A stretch of 64,000 bases of DNA from an uncultured bacterium. GTDB lineage: Bacteria > CSSED10-310 > CALFER01. Of this stretch, positions 52,037 to 60,444 are shown one piece after another. How positions within the stretch are numbered: position 1 is the stretch's first letter; each line of letters begins with the position of its first letter. Under the pieces are notes generated by a model that was not told where the DNA came from, did no database searches, and saw nothing but the letters and a program-made list of their open reading frames with translations. The stretch spans positions 1 through 64,000 of the forward strand of contig CALFER010000059.1 in assembly GCA_937951895.1 (NCBI GenBank), read 5' to 3'. A program made the translations under genes and the position numbers.

Positions 52037-53072
52037 CGCATCTGGCCTCCGGCATGGTCAGAACAACCGTTGTTCCCTGCCCGTTCTCGCTTTGAATGCC
52101 GATCGTACTGCCCAGCTTCATGAGATTCTTCCGGGTGATGACCAATCCCAGACCGGTTCCTCGCGATTTGGAGGTCACGAACGGTTTGAAGAGATTGCGA
52201 ATCTGATCTTCAGTCATACCACAACCGTTATCCCTGACTTTCAACACAATCCGATCGGAAACATGGATCGCGCTGATGACGATCTGCGGAAACCTGGTTT
52301 TTTCCATTGCATCGAGAGCATTGGTGACGACATTCAACATGGCCTGCTGCAACGCTCTCGGATCCATCCAGGCAAATAATCGTCCTCTCGTAATGATCTT
52401 GATCTTGACACCCTTCGCGATCAGATCGCTTTCGATCAACGCCAGAAACTTCCCGATGAAGCTTGAAACATCGAGAACCTGGGGGGCAGGATTATCATAC
52501 ATTCCGTAACTTTTCAGCGACTGGAGCAGATCCTCCAACCGAAGAATTTCCTCAAGCGTCCGATCGATATAATTCAGGATCTTGGGCTTGGGAGTCGCAT
52601 CGAAATTGCGTTTCAGTACACTCATGGTCATTTTGATTGTGTTCAGCGGATTGGCGATCTCATGACGCAGACCCGAGAAAATGTGGCCGATGTTATCCAT
52701 CACATTGATCGCCCCGGCAATCGCCTCCAGCTGTTCCCGTTCCGTGGCGTTCTGCACGATGATCCATTGGAGATCACCGGCATCGAACAATTTGACGTAC
52801 AGGACGGTTTTCTCCCAGACGAGGCGTCCCGGAGCACTACCGGTTCCTCCCGAGTTCACGGCATGATCATTCAGAATACAGGTGAGCAATCCCGGCAACT
52901 GACGGTCATCCTCAATATTGAAATATTCGCGAAATCGCTGATTGCACAGTCGAATCGTGCCAGGATTCGTCTCGAATGCCAGCAACCCGATATTGACCTC
53001 GGCCAGCGCCTCAATGAAAGATTGCACGTTCAACTCAAGCCATCCTGGTTCGACAATCCGGACAGATATCAT
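52023..53072 (-). CDS. Histidine kinase with N-terminal PAS, soluble
   Basis: 349 residues. PAS-like 1-115 (EVNIGLLAFETNPGTIRLCN), H-box GLRHEIANPLNTIKM (His near 136), ATPase with NVVTNALDAM, VRDNGCGM and GTGLGLVI. NtrB-like layout. The gene overlaps the NtrC-type regulator by 14 bases, a strong hint that they are a cognate pair. The start at 53072 overlaps the previous gene by 38 bases and lacks a clear ribosome-binding site, so it may depend on translational coupling. Confidence 0.92.
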   Translation of the reverse strand: MISVRIVEPGWLELNVQSFIEALAEVNIGLLAFETNPGTIRLCNQRFREYFNIEDDRQLPGLLTCILNDHAVNSGGTGSAPGRLVWEKTVLYVKLFDAGDLQWIIVQNATEREQLEAIAGAINVMDNIGHIFSGLRHEIANPLNTIKMTMSVLKRNFDATPKPKILNYIDRTLEEILRLEDLLQSLKSYGMYDNPAPQVLDVSSFIGKFLALIESDLIAKGVKIKIITRGRLFAWMDPRALQQAMLNVVTNALDAMEKTRFPQIVISAIHVSDRIVLKVRDNGCGMTEDQIRNLFKPFVTSKSRGTGLGLVITRKNLMKLGSTIGIQSENGQGTTVVLTMPEARCDEKS

Positions 53073-53964
53073 AGCGGGGTGTCAATCCGGTCAATCGCTC
53101 CAACATCGCAACGATCGGGATCCATGCTCCATCAGGATCATGAACCGCTCCGCAACCGATGCAGATCGACGTGTTCGTCCGCGGTTCCATGGGCGGATCC
53201 GCTGCGGTTTCTTCGACCAGCTTCGATCCGTTTTCCATGCCCCTGATCTCCGTCATGTCCCTGCAGATCAACACAAGGGCCATCGGCAGTTTGTTCTGAT
53301 CGAGAACGACGGAGCGGGAAATCAGAACAGGAAATGAACGGCCCGTTTTGGCAACATGGATGCTTTCTCCGGACCACGTGACATCCGAATGGCCGGTCAA
53401 CATATGAAGAATGTTGGTATACTCTTCGCGGTCTCTGCTGATGCTGGAACAGGACTTTCCGATCAACTCATCGGCCGAATAGTCATGCATCGCACAGAAC
53501 GACTGATTGACGAACAGGATCGAATCCCCGATATCGGAAATGCAGATCCCATCCGAAATACTCATGATCGCATGTGATAACAACCGGTTCTGCTTCTCTG
53601 TCTCCCATCGTTTGATCGCGTTCTGCACAATGATGGGGATCGCTTTCAGGTAGTTCCGGTCGATGTCCTTGACCACGTAATCGACCGCACCGAGTTTCAT
53701 GGCATTGATCGCGATTTCCTCGTTGCCTGCCCCCGTAATGACGATCACCGGACATCGGCTGGTCGCCTTCAGGATGTCGAACGCATTCCCGTCACCCAGA
53801 CGATAATCCGTAATTACGGCATTGAAATCGTGCTCCTCGATGAGACGCATCGCCTGCGCAACGGAATCCGCTTTGAGGCATTCACATTCCGGTTTCTCAC
53901 ATTCGACGAATCGATCAAAAGCCAGAATATCAACAGGATCATCCTCAACATACAGAATCTTCAT
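53035..53964 (-). CDS. Receiver-PAS protein with C-terminal Cys4 zinc-ribbon-like motif
   Basis: 309 residues; ATG 53964 has AAGGAG upstream and overlaps the previous stop by ATGA. Receiver 1-120 (YVEDDPVD, VITDYRLGDGNAFD, VVKDID with Lys-Asp instead of Lys-Pro). PAS about 145-265. Tail CIGCGAVHDPDG ... YDICPDCRTRMA, a pattern common at the end of PAS/receiver proteins. No kinase core. Likely a relay sensing a signal through PAS and passing it to the kinase encoded next. Confidence 0.85.
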   Translation of the reverse strand: MKILYVEDDPVDILAFDRFVECEKPECECLKADSVAQAMRLIEEHDFNAVITDYRLGDGNAFDILKATSRCPVIVITGAGNEEIAINAMKLGAVDYVVKDIDRNYLKAIPIIVQNAIKRWETEKQNRLLSHAIMSISDGICISDIGDSILFVNQSFCAMHDYSADELIGKSCSSISRDREEYTNILHMLTGHSDVTWSGESIHVAKTGRSFPVLISRSVVLDQNKLPMALVLICRDMTEIRGMENGSKLVEETAADPPMEPRTNTSICIGCGAVHDPDGAWIPIVAMLERLTGLTPRYDICPDCRTRMA

Positions 53965-54428
53965 GAAGCGAGACTCCTTTTCTTCCGCTTGTACGACAAG
54001 GTCGGATCGAATCGCTCCCGATGCGGAAGCAGACTGAAACTCCAATACCGGATAATGGCCCCTATCAATTCCTTCATGTTCTCGAACTCGAATGGCTTGA
54101 CCATATACCCGCTGATCCCGGCCTCGAAGCACGATTCCACATCATACACATCCTCGGATGTCGACATGACGATCACGGGAACGCCTCTGTTTTCAGGGCG
54201 TTTTCGAATTTCAGCGAGAAACTCCAGACCATCCATCCGAGGCAGATTGATATCGAGCAGAATAATGAGATCCCGCCCTGCGAGTTCTCCGGACAGAAGA
54301 TCGATCGCCCGGAGACAGCTGTCCGTCGTATGTAACGCGACATCCACCGCCATCGTATCGATGACACGACGCACCATCAACACATCGACCGGATCATCCT
54401 CGATCAGAAGCACCGTCAGGGTCTTCAT
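53961..54428 (-). CDS. Rcp1-type single-domain response regulator
   Basis: 155 residues from ATG 54428 (AAGGAG upstream). LIEDDPVD, phospho-Asp in ILLDINLPRMDG, VMSTSED and YMVKPFEF are intact. Short basic tail (LSYKRKKRSL). This type pairs with phytochrome-like kinases in cyanobacteria. It overlaps the upstream kinase-like gene by 35 bases and the REC-PAS gene by ATGA. Confidence 0.9.
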   Translation of the reverse strand: MKTLTVLLIEDDPVDVLMVRRVIDTMAVDVALHTTDSCLRAIDLLSGELAGRDLIILLDINLPRMDGLEFLAEIRKRPENRGVPVIVMSTSEDVYDVESCFEAGISGYMVKPFEFENMKELIGAIIRYWSFSLLPHRERFDPTLSYKRKKRSLAS

Positions 54429-55155
54429 TCCTGTCTCCTTTTCCGACCAGCCCAGGAATATCCATCCGGATCCCTGTCGATCCCCGCACATCGCGCACGA
54501 CGCCGATACGGCCACCGATCGATTCCACGAGCTTTTTCGAATATGCCAGCCCTGTGATCATCCCCTTACCAGGATGTGTCCGAACCCCCGGATCAATGAC
54601 CCAGAACAACGACCTTTCCGAATCCGCCCCGATCGGCGGTCCCGAATTGCGGATCTCAAACCTGATCCCTTCATCGATTTCACTCTGCTCGATCTCGATG
54701 CACCCTCTCCCCTCGGGCAGATTCCGGAACGCATGATCGATCAGTTCTCCGAATATCCGCCCCATTCGCTCCCGATCACCGGTCATCTCCCGGGACACAA
54801 GACCAATCTCGATGCGACAGGTATCCGGCAGCCCGGCAGCCAGCACAATCTCATCCATCATCGCCCGAATATCGATTTTTCCCATGTGGAGGGGTTCTCG
54901 GTCGGCACGCAGAAACGCATGCAGTTCTTCGAGCGCGCTATTGAGACTGCGGACGCGTGCCTGCAACAGCTCGAAGTATGATCGAGTTTGAGGCGTCAGA
55001 TGCGGTTCCAGATCCGATCGGATCCAGTCGCTCAGTGAATACACCGAGCGAAATGCTGCCTTGAAATCATGTGTCAGGACGTACATGAGTTGATCGAATT
55101 CCGAGTCTTTCCTGTCGATATTGCCCCCCTCACTTTCACTGATCGACTCGAACAC
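54394..55155 (-). CDS. Phytochrome-type histidine kinase core, ATPase site degenerate
   Basis: 253 residues from GTG 55155, the only reasonable start. H-box YVLTHDFKAAFRSVYS keeps the His but lacks the usual Pro. In the ATPase domain the Mg-binding Asn of the N-box is missing (GELIDHAFRN instead of NxxxNAxK) and the G1 motif is IRNSGPPIG instead of DxGxGI; the last box KKLVESIGG is still there. It may not bind ATP well and might serve as phosphotransfer or scaffold for the receiver next door. First gene of the five-gene operon. Confidence 0.8.
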   Translation of the reverse strand: MFESISESEGGNIDRKDSEFDQLMYVLTHDFKAAFRSVYSLSDWIRSDLEPHLTPQTRSYFELLQARVRSLNSALEELHAFLRADREPLHMGKIDIRAMMDEIVLAAGLPDTCRIEIGLVSREMTGDRERMGRIFGELIDHAFRNLPEGRGCIEIEQSEIDEGIRFEIRNSGPPIGADSERSLFWVIDPGVRTHPGKGMITGLAYSKKLVESIGGRIGVVRDVRGSTGIRMDIPGLVGKGDRNEDPDGASDRG

Positions 55156-55224
55156 CTCTCTTATACTAACAGAATTCCGCCATGTTGCCGAATCTGGACG
55201 ATCTCGGCAATCGATCCGGCCCTG

Positions 55225-55259
55225 AAAAAAAAAGCCCGGAATGCATCGGCACTCCGGGC
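55225..55259 (-). terminator. Intrinsic terminator of the C13 peptidase gene
   Basis: On the minus strand GCCCGGAGTGC / GCATTCCGGGC form an 11-base stem (one G-T pair) with loop CGAT, followed by nine T. It ends the C13 peptidase transcript before the kinase operon begins. Confidence 0.9.
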
Positions 55260-55276
55260 CTTCTGTCAGTCACTCA

Positions 55277-58246
55277 TCAATCCATGTAGCTCCAGCTGAT
55301 AATCTGAGGCGTTCCGATGATATCCCAGGTGTCCGGTGCGAACAGGCAGCCGATGAACTGCAGACCGTTCGCCGATCCGACACCGGCCGGCCATTCGAAT
55401 CCGAGAACCGGTTCGTGCATGGATGTCATTCCCGGAATGGTCTCGACCTTCTTGTCCAACCCTTCATCCAGGGATTTCCAGGACGGCCAGCACCAGTAGT
55501 TACCGTACACGTCCAACAGGATGTAAGCGTCTGCAACATACGAGTCGACATCCGGATTGTGCAGGTACATGTGCAGATTGAACGTGTCACCGGCGGAAAG
55601 GTCTCGATCATCCAGAATCAACTCCATGCCCTTGTCCGGAATCGGCGGGACTGTCGGCGTCGCCGTGAATTCCGGTGTATCCGTTGGTTCCGGTGTTTGC
55701 GTCGGCACTGGTGTATCCGTTGGCGCCGATGTATGGGTCGGCGCAGGAGTCGGAGTAAATGTCGGAGGCGCTGCGCTCGGCGTTACAGTCGGTGTCCGAG
55801 TCGGGGTGCGCGTTGGAGTCTGCGTGGATGGGGGGGGCGTCGGCGTGGCGGTTCGCGTGGGCGTCGGAGGTCCCGGTGTCGGAGTCTCTCCGGAACAGGG
55901 TTGCGACGCATACAACTGAATGTCGTCAATGTTCCAGCCGGAATACACGACCGAACTGTCGGTCGCGCCCATGACCCAACGAATGTAAAACGTCGGCTGA
56001 CCGTCAGCGACACCCGATACATCGAATTCCATCTGAGACCATGAACTATCCTGGAAGGACGATCCGGTGTGATCCCAAAGCGTCGTCCATGTGGATCCAT
56101 TATTCGATACACGAACCGAGGCATGATCCCAGGTCGCGCTTTCGACACCAAGCCATTTCCAGAACCGGAGGATCGTCCCCTGAGCCGCTGTGCAATCGAT
56201 GGGAGGCGTCGTGAGATACGTTTCCGCGAGGCTGTTGGGGTAGGTGCCGTTCAGATTGTAGCCATACACATTCGATCCTGTATAACCGGACGTCGGATCG
56301 CCGCCCGAACCGGTCGGAACACCGAATGCCCACTGTCCCTGCGTCGTCCATTCCGGATTGCTGTCGAGCGGTTCATCCAGGAACAGCATGAGTTGCCAGG
56401 TCTGGAAAATATGCAACGCTCCACCGGCATCATCCACCGTGACATTGTTCGCGGCATCGGCAGAAGCAATCTGAAAATAGTAATATGTGCAATCGACCAG
56501 TCCAGCCAGAGTAACCTGATGATCGGTCTCGAGTTCCGTGTCTTCGAACACCATCCCGAGACCCATCGTGGTGCCATACTCGATCCGGCTCGTCGCAGGT
56601 TCATCGGTCGTCCAACTGATCACCACCGACTCGAATGTCTCCTGCCCGATTCCGATGTTGTTGATGACCGGGCCGACACAATCGGTACCCGCCGTGTCAC
56701 TCACTGTCTGCGGTCCCGTTCCCCCATAGTTTTCATCATCATACTCGACCGTGATCGTGTCCTGATCCGTCACCTGCAGCACATTGTCCGGTGAGGGTGC
56801 GCCGGTGCCCGTCGACATGCTTGCTTCGAATCGGCCGTCGTCGATCTCCGTCAATGTGAGGAGTTCCGGAGTCGTTTCCGTGGAGCTTGCGATGTGTACA
56901 TCCACCGTTCCGGTCCCGACGAGATCCAGATCTTCGACGGTGACCAGAATCGTGTCCGCGCAATTATAGAAACTTCTGGAAAGTTTGACTTCCCCTTCCG
57001 AAACAGGACCTGAACCGAAGAGCGACGCATTGGCACCGTACCCCGCCGGATACTCGCCATACTGCGGATGCTCGTCATCCTGATCCATTGCCAACGCGTA
57101 ATTGTAAGCTTCCTGCATGGATACTTCGCCGTCGTTATTCGCATCGGCATCCACGGGATTCCCGTATGCATCTTCCCCGCGCACGGCCGCCGTCCAATGA
57201 AAGACATAGGTGTCATACACATAATCCGGACCCATCGCCCAGGAATACTCATGATCATTCGCCGCCGTCGAAATCACACGGGCAACGGTCGAATTCATGT
57301 CAATGACATCGTTCACGAATCCGCCGGAGAAACAGGGTTCGAGCGTCAGGAACATCTCGCGGCAGTTGATCGGTTCGAGCAGATCGGCAAACTCGTAATC
57401 CCAGATTTCTTCGCCATTCCAGAGATTCTGGCTGGTCGGCTGCCCCGGAACGCCGGACTGGCCCGAGCCATGATCGGTTGTGAAAATGAACAGCGAATCA
57501 CTGGAGCCGAGCGTTGCGGCGAGATTGCTGAAGATGGTGGTGAGATTGGCGCGGGTGCAGGAATACATCGTGTCGTCGTCGCCGTCGTTATCCAGGTCCG
57601 GATCCGAGTTCTGTCCATTCGACTGATCCGCAGCCGGATTCGTTCCATCCGATATGGCAACGATGATATGGTCATCCAGATACCCGTACACTTCCGTCAA
57701 TGTCGTGTAGATCGAGGAACAGTCGTTCCAGTAGCGGACATGATTGTTGCCCGCGTCATATCCACCGGAGAGGATGACTGCCCAGAGATTCTCGGCGGAA
57801 CGACTCGCACGGCCTGAAACCCGTCGCGGTTTCGGCGCGATCCGATTCTCCCCGCCGAACGGGTCCGGCCCGGCTTTCCGGATCATGGACCTGAGAGTCG
57901 TCGGTGCCCATACATCCTTGATCGTCTCGATCGACCCATCCGTCGGATCGATAAACACGTACAAGCAGGCATGCGACCAGTTGGCTCCGGGATGATAGTC
58001 GATGAACACCATCCACTGTGACGTTTCGATTGTCTTGACGGTGTGCTTCAATGTCGTGACGTCGGTACCCGGTTTCAACGGTGATTCCGTCACGAATATA
58101 CCCAGCCCTTCTGACTTTCCTCCCAGAACACTGGAGACCGTCAGATCGTAGGCTGCCTGTTGATCGCCGACTTCGGCCGCGTATGCTCCGAAGCCGCAGA
58201 TCAGCAGCGTTCCGAGCAGCACCATCCCAACCCATGCATTCCTCAT
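55277..58246 (-). CDS. Secreted modular peptidase, family C13 (legumain type), with C-terminal sorting-like domain
   Basis: 989 residues. ATG 58246 has ACAGGAGGT upstream and opens a signal peptide (to GAYAAEV near 25); the ORF begins at 58303 without a site. After an N-terminal domain (25-140) the peptidase (about 155-365) has VILSGGYDAG, His in IFTTDHGSG (about 258) and Cys in LEPCFSGGF (about 304), with TAANDHEYSWA, as in legumain. An EF-hand-like loop DANNDGEVSMQE follows (about 376). Then an Ig-like repeat, an FN3-like domain (ISWTTDEPATSRIEYGT), a jelly-roll-like domain (YSGWNIDDI), a Pro/Thr linker (785-867) and a C-terminal domain (868-989). The three central modules match those of the C25 peptidase. 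Confidence 0.9.
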   Translation of the reverse strand: MRNAWVGMVLLGTLLICGFGAYAAEVGDQQAAYDLTVSSVLGGKSEGLGIFVTESPLKPGTDVTTLKHTVKTIETSQWMVFIDYHPGANWSHACLYVFIDPTDGSIETIKDVWAPTTLRSMIRKAGPDPFGGENRIAPKPRRVSGRASRSAENLWAVILSGGYDAGNNHVRYWNDCSSIYTTLTEVYGYLDDHIIVAISDGTNPAADQSNGQNSDPDLDNDGDDDTMYSCTRANLTTIFSNLAATLGSSDSLFIFTTDHGSGQSGVPGQPTSQNLWNGEEIWDYEFADLLEPINCREMFLTLEPCFSGGFVNDVIDMNSTVARVISTAANDHEYSWAMGPDYVYDTYVFHWTAAVRGEDAYGNPVDADANNDGEVSMQEAYNYALAMDQDDEHPQYGEYPAGYGANASLFGSGPVSEGEVKLSRSFYNCADTILVTVEDLDLVGTGTVDVHIASSTETTPELLTLTEIDDGRFEASMSTGTGAPSPDNVLQVTDQDTITVEYDDENYGGTGPQTVSDTAGTDCVGPVINNIGIGQETFESVVISWTTDEPATSRIEYGTTMGLGMVFEDTELETDHQVTLAGLVDCTYYYFQIASADAANNVTVDDAGGALHIFQTWQLMLFLDEPLDSNPEWTTQGQWAFGVPTGSGGDPTSGYTGSNVYGYNLNGTYPNSLAETYLTTPPIDCTAAQGTILRFWKWLGVESATWDHASVRVSNNGSTWTTLWDHTGSSFQDSSWSQMEFDVSGVADGQPTFYIRWVMGATDSSVVYSGWNIDDIQLYASQPCSGETPTPGPPTPTRTATPTPPPSTQTPTRTPTRTPTVTPSAAPPTFTPTPAPTHTSAPTDTPVPTQTPEPTDTPEFTATPTVPPIPDKGMELILDDRDLSAGDTFNLHMYLHNPDVDSYVADAYILLDVYGNYWCWPSWKSLDEGLDKKVETIPGMTSMHEPVLGFEWPAGVGSANGLQFIGCLFAPDTWDIIGTPQIISWSYMD

Positions 58247-58286
58247 ATTGACCTCCTGTTGAAAGAATAGGAATCCGTTCAATACT

Positions 58287-58302
58287 AGCAAAACCTTTGC
58301 CA
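58287..58302 (-). promoter_or_regulatory. Sigma-54 promoter of the C13 peptidase gene
   Basis: On the minus strand: TGGCAA AGGTT TTGCT; GG-N10-GC with a full -12 box. The start codon at 58246 lies about 45 bases downstream. No TCAAnnTGR pair is visible upstream (58303-58500), so another activator may be used. Confidence 0.65.
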
Positions 58303-58373
58303 AAATAGAATTCTGTGCTACGATTGTCTGTATATAGGAGCGCGACGGATCGCGTCACGAGGGGGATCTCGCC

Positions 58374-58736
58374 ATGTCGAACATCAAGGAACCGCAGAAC
58401 AGGCCGAAAGAGCGCATCGAGCACCTCATCTCAGTGGATGAAGCCGGCAAAGACCGCCGGACATACGAGCGCCGGATTGTCGAACCCGGCGCGGAAGTCT
58501 ATTTTCCTCTGATCTGCAAGGGCGAAGTCATGGATGTCTCCGATGACGGCATCTCCGTTCGATTCAAACCGCTCGAATGCCCGAGTCTCTCGACCGACAG
58601 CGAAATCAATCTCACCATGTCTCTCGATGCCCATACCTTTCGTATCCCGGGACAGGTCAAACGGGTCGAAACGCGGTTCGGCGTCGTCGTGATCGGGCTG
58701 GCGTTCGACCCCGGGAAAATCGCCGTCGAAGAATAA
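58374..58736 (+). CDS. PilZ domain protein, probable c-di-GMP receptor
   Basis: 120 residues. ATG follows GAGGGGG. PilZ motifs are both visible: RRTYERR (RxxxR near 28-33) and DVSDDGISVRF (DxSxxG near 54). The chain ends soon after the beta-barrel (FGVVVIGLAFD), so it is a single-domain PilZ. It should change partner binding when c-di-GMP rises; no cyclase is encoded in this window. Confidence 0.88.
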   Translation: MSNIKEPQNRPKERIEHLISVDEAGKDRRTYERRIVEPGAEVYFPLICKGEVMDVSDDGISVRFKPLECPSLSTDSEINLTMSLDAHTFRIPGQVKRVETRFGVVVIGLAFDPGKIAVEE

Positions 58737-58778
58737 CATCTCTTGGAAATTTTGCTCGAACTGATGTATGAATATTCA

Positions 58779-58818
58779 TTTCCGGATACCGGTATCCGGA
58801 AACGGGATCGTTTTTTTT
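58779..58818 (+). terminator. Perfect 24-base palindrome and T-run after the PilZ gene
   Basis: TTTCCGGATACC and GGTATCCGGAAA (58779-58802) form a perfect palindrome, folding into a ten-base stem with loop CCGG. Eight bases later there is a run of eight T (58811-58818). The gap before the T run is longer than usual for an intrinsic terminator, so it could also be an operator for the phosphofructokinase gene. Confidence 0.55.
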
Positions 58819-58855
58819 GACCCCCGGAGACCGGGTCATTGAATTGGAGGCATGA

Positions 58856-60049
58856 ATGAAAAAGAGAGGCACCATAGCGATTTTGACGGGTGGAGGCGAT
58901 GTTCCGGGTCTGAATCCGGCCATCCGGGCCGTGACGATTCGCGCGATCCGGGAAGGGTTCAAGGTCATCGGGATACGACGCGGCTGGGAAGGCCTGGTCG
59001 GAATGAGTCGGGACAAGCATGCGGACAATAACGACTACTATCAGGTTCTCACCGAGGAAATCGTCAACCGGGCTCATCGTTCAGGAGGCACTTTCCTGCA
59101 TAGTTCACGAACGCGCCCGAGCCACATTCCCAAAAGAGCAGTCCCTGATTTTCTCAGAGATCAATATCCAAACGATATCAATGATCTCACCCCTGAAGTC
59201 CTGAAAAACCTCGATTTTCTGGGTGTAGAGTATCTGATTCCGATCGGGGGCGACGACACGTTGAGCTATGGTGTTCATATGGCCAAACAGGGTGTTAAAA
59301 CCGTCGCGATTCCCAAAACGATGGATAATGATGTGCCGGGTACGGACTACTGCATCGGCTTCAGCACGGCCGTCACGCGCATCATCCAACTGACGCACAG
59401 TCTCCGGACCACCGCCGGCTCGCATGAACGATTCCTCATCATCGAGGCGTTCGGGCGATATGCGGGGTTCACGGCACTCCTGCCGACCATGGCCGGCGCC
59501 GCCAACCGATGTCTCATTCCGGAAAGCCCGTTCAGTATCGAAAGACTCACGGAGTTGCTCGTCCAGGATCGCTTCACCAACCCCAGCCGCTACTCGGTCG
59601 TCCTCGTTTCGGAAGGCGCGCGACTCAAGGGCGGAGATATGGTGTTTGAAAGCCAGAAAACCGATCAGTACGGCCATAAAAAACTCGGAGGCATCGGCGA
59701 CCAGGTCGCCAACCTCCTGGTCGAAACCTCTCCGAAATACAACAACGGTCGCCCCATCCACGTCGTCAATCAACGACTCGGATATCTCATCCGCTGCGGC
59801 GATCCCGATGCCCTCGATTCAATCGTCCCGATGGCTTTCGGCAATCTGGCGCTCGACCTCATTCTCCGGGGAACGACCGGACGCCTCCTGAGCATTCGAA
59901 AAGGCACATACGACAATGTCCCGATCGATATCGTCACGAGTTACAAAAAGGTGGTCGATGTGTCCAAATACTACAATGAAGATCGGTTGCGTCCGATCTA
60001 CACGTCGTTCGAATCCAAACCGCTGCTCATCATGACCAGTGATTATTGA
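58856..60049 (+). CDS. 6-phosphofructokinase family, pyrophosphate-type active site residues
   Basis: 397 residues. Phosphorylates fructose 6-phosphate at C1. LTGGGDVPGLNPAIR opens the protein. At the position where ATP enzymes have GGDGS this one has GGDDTLSYG (about 130), and PKTMDNDVPG (about 153) replaces PGTIDND; Asp and Lys at these places are the markers of PPi-dependent enzymes. So the likely donor is pyrophosphate and the reaction reversible. EAFGRYAGF and SEGARL complete the site. Start follows GGAGG. Confidence 0.85.
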   Translation: MKKRGTIAILTGGGDVPGLNPAIRAVTIRAIREGFKVIGIRRGWEGLVGMSRDKHADNNDYYQVLTEEIVNRAHRSGGTFLHSSRTRPSHIPKRAVPDFLRDQYPNDINDLTPEVLKNLDFLGVEYLIPIGGDDTLSYGVHMAKQGVKTVAIPKTMDNDVPGTDYCIGFSTAVTRIIQLTHSLRTTAGSHERFLIIEAFGRYAGFTALLPTMAGAANRCLIPESPFSIERLTELLVQDRFTNPSRYSVVLVSEGARLKGGDMVFESQKTDQYGHKKLGGIGDQVANLLVETSPKYNNGRPIHVVNQRLGYLIRCGDPDALDSIVPMAFGNLALDLILRGTTGRLLSIRKGTYDNVPIDIVTSYKKVVDVSKYYNEDRLRPIYTSFESKPLLIMTSDY

Positions 60050-60081
60050 GTTGCGAACGACCCGGGGGATGTGCGACCCAT

Positions 60082-60438
60082 ATGATGATCAGCTTGGTTA
60101 AAAGTAAAATTCATCGCGCAACGGTGACGGATTCCGATCTGAACTATCAAGGCAGTATCACCATCGACACACGACTGATGGATACCGCGGGGATACTGCC
60201 TTTCGAGATGGTCCAGGTACTGAACCTCTCCAACGGCGCGCGCATTCAGACCTATGCCATCGAAGGTCCCCGCGATTCCGGCACTGTCTGCCTCAATGGC
60301 GCAGCCGCACGCTGGTTCTGCAAAGGGGATCTGGTCATTATCCTGAGTTCGGCCATGATGACTCCCGAAGAGGCACGGAACCACAAACCGGTTTTCGTTT
60401 TCGTCGATGACGCGAACAGACCGGTTGAAACGAGGTAA
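60082..60438 (+). CDS. panD: Aspartate 1-decarboxylase (pyruvoyl enzyme)
   Basis: 118 residues. ATG 60082 (or 60085) is chosen as it begins the family's MMISLVKSKIHRATVT; an upstream ATG at 60046 overlaps the previous gene. Cleaves itself before Ser in NYQGSITID to create the pyruvoyl group, then makes beta-alanine from aspartate for pantothenate and CoA. The mature pieces keep RIQTYAIEGPRDSG and NGAAARW. Between a phosphofructokinase and SerRS, spaced 33 and 6 bases, so probably one operon. Confidence 0.94.
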   Translation: MMISLVKSKIHRATVTDSDLNYQGSITIDTRLMDTAGILPFEMVQVLNLSNGARIQTYAIEGPRDSGTVCLNGAAARWFCKGDLVIILSSAMMTPEEARNHKPVFVFVDDANRPVETR

Positions 60439-60444
60439 CTGGCG

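Noticed and set aside
53830..54981. Plus-strand ORF of 383 codons
   Set aside because: Antisense to three overlapping signalling genes with intact motifs.
55640..55890. Repetitive plus-strand sequence at the Pro/Thr linker as a DNA repeat or CRISPR-like array
   Set aside because: The repetition comes from codons for Pro and Thr in the minus-strand peptidase; no fixed repeat-spacer order.
58297..58324. TTGCCA / TACGAT as a sigma-70 promoter for the PilZ gene
   Set aside because: The same TTGCCA is the complement of the -24 box of the minus-strand sigma-54 promoter, and the -10 match is modest. Cannot be excluded but not listed.
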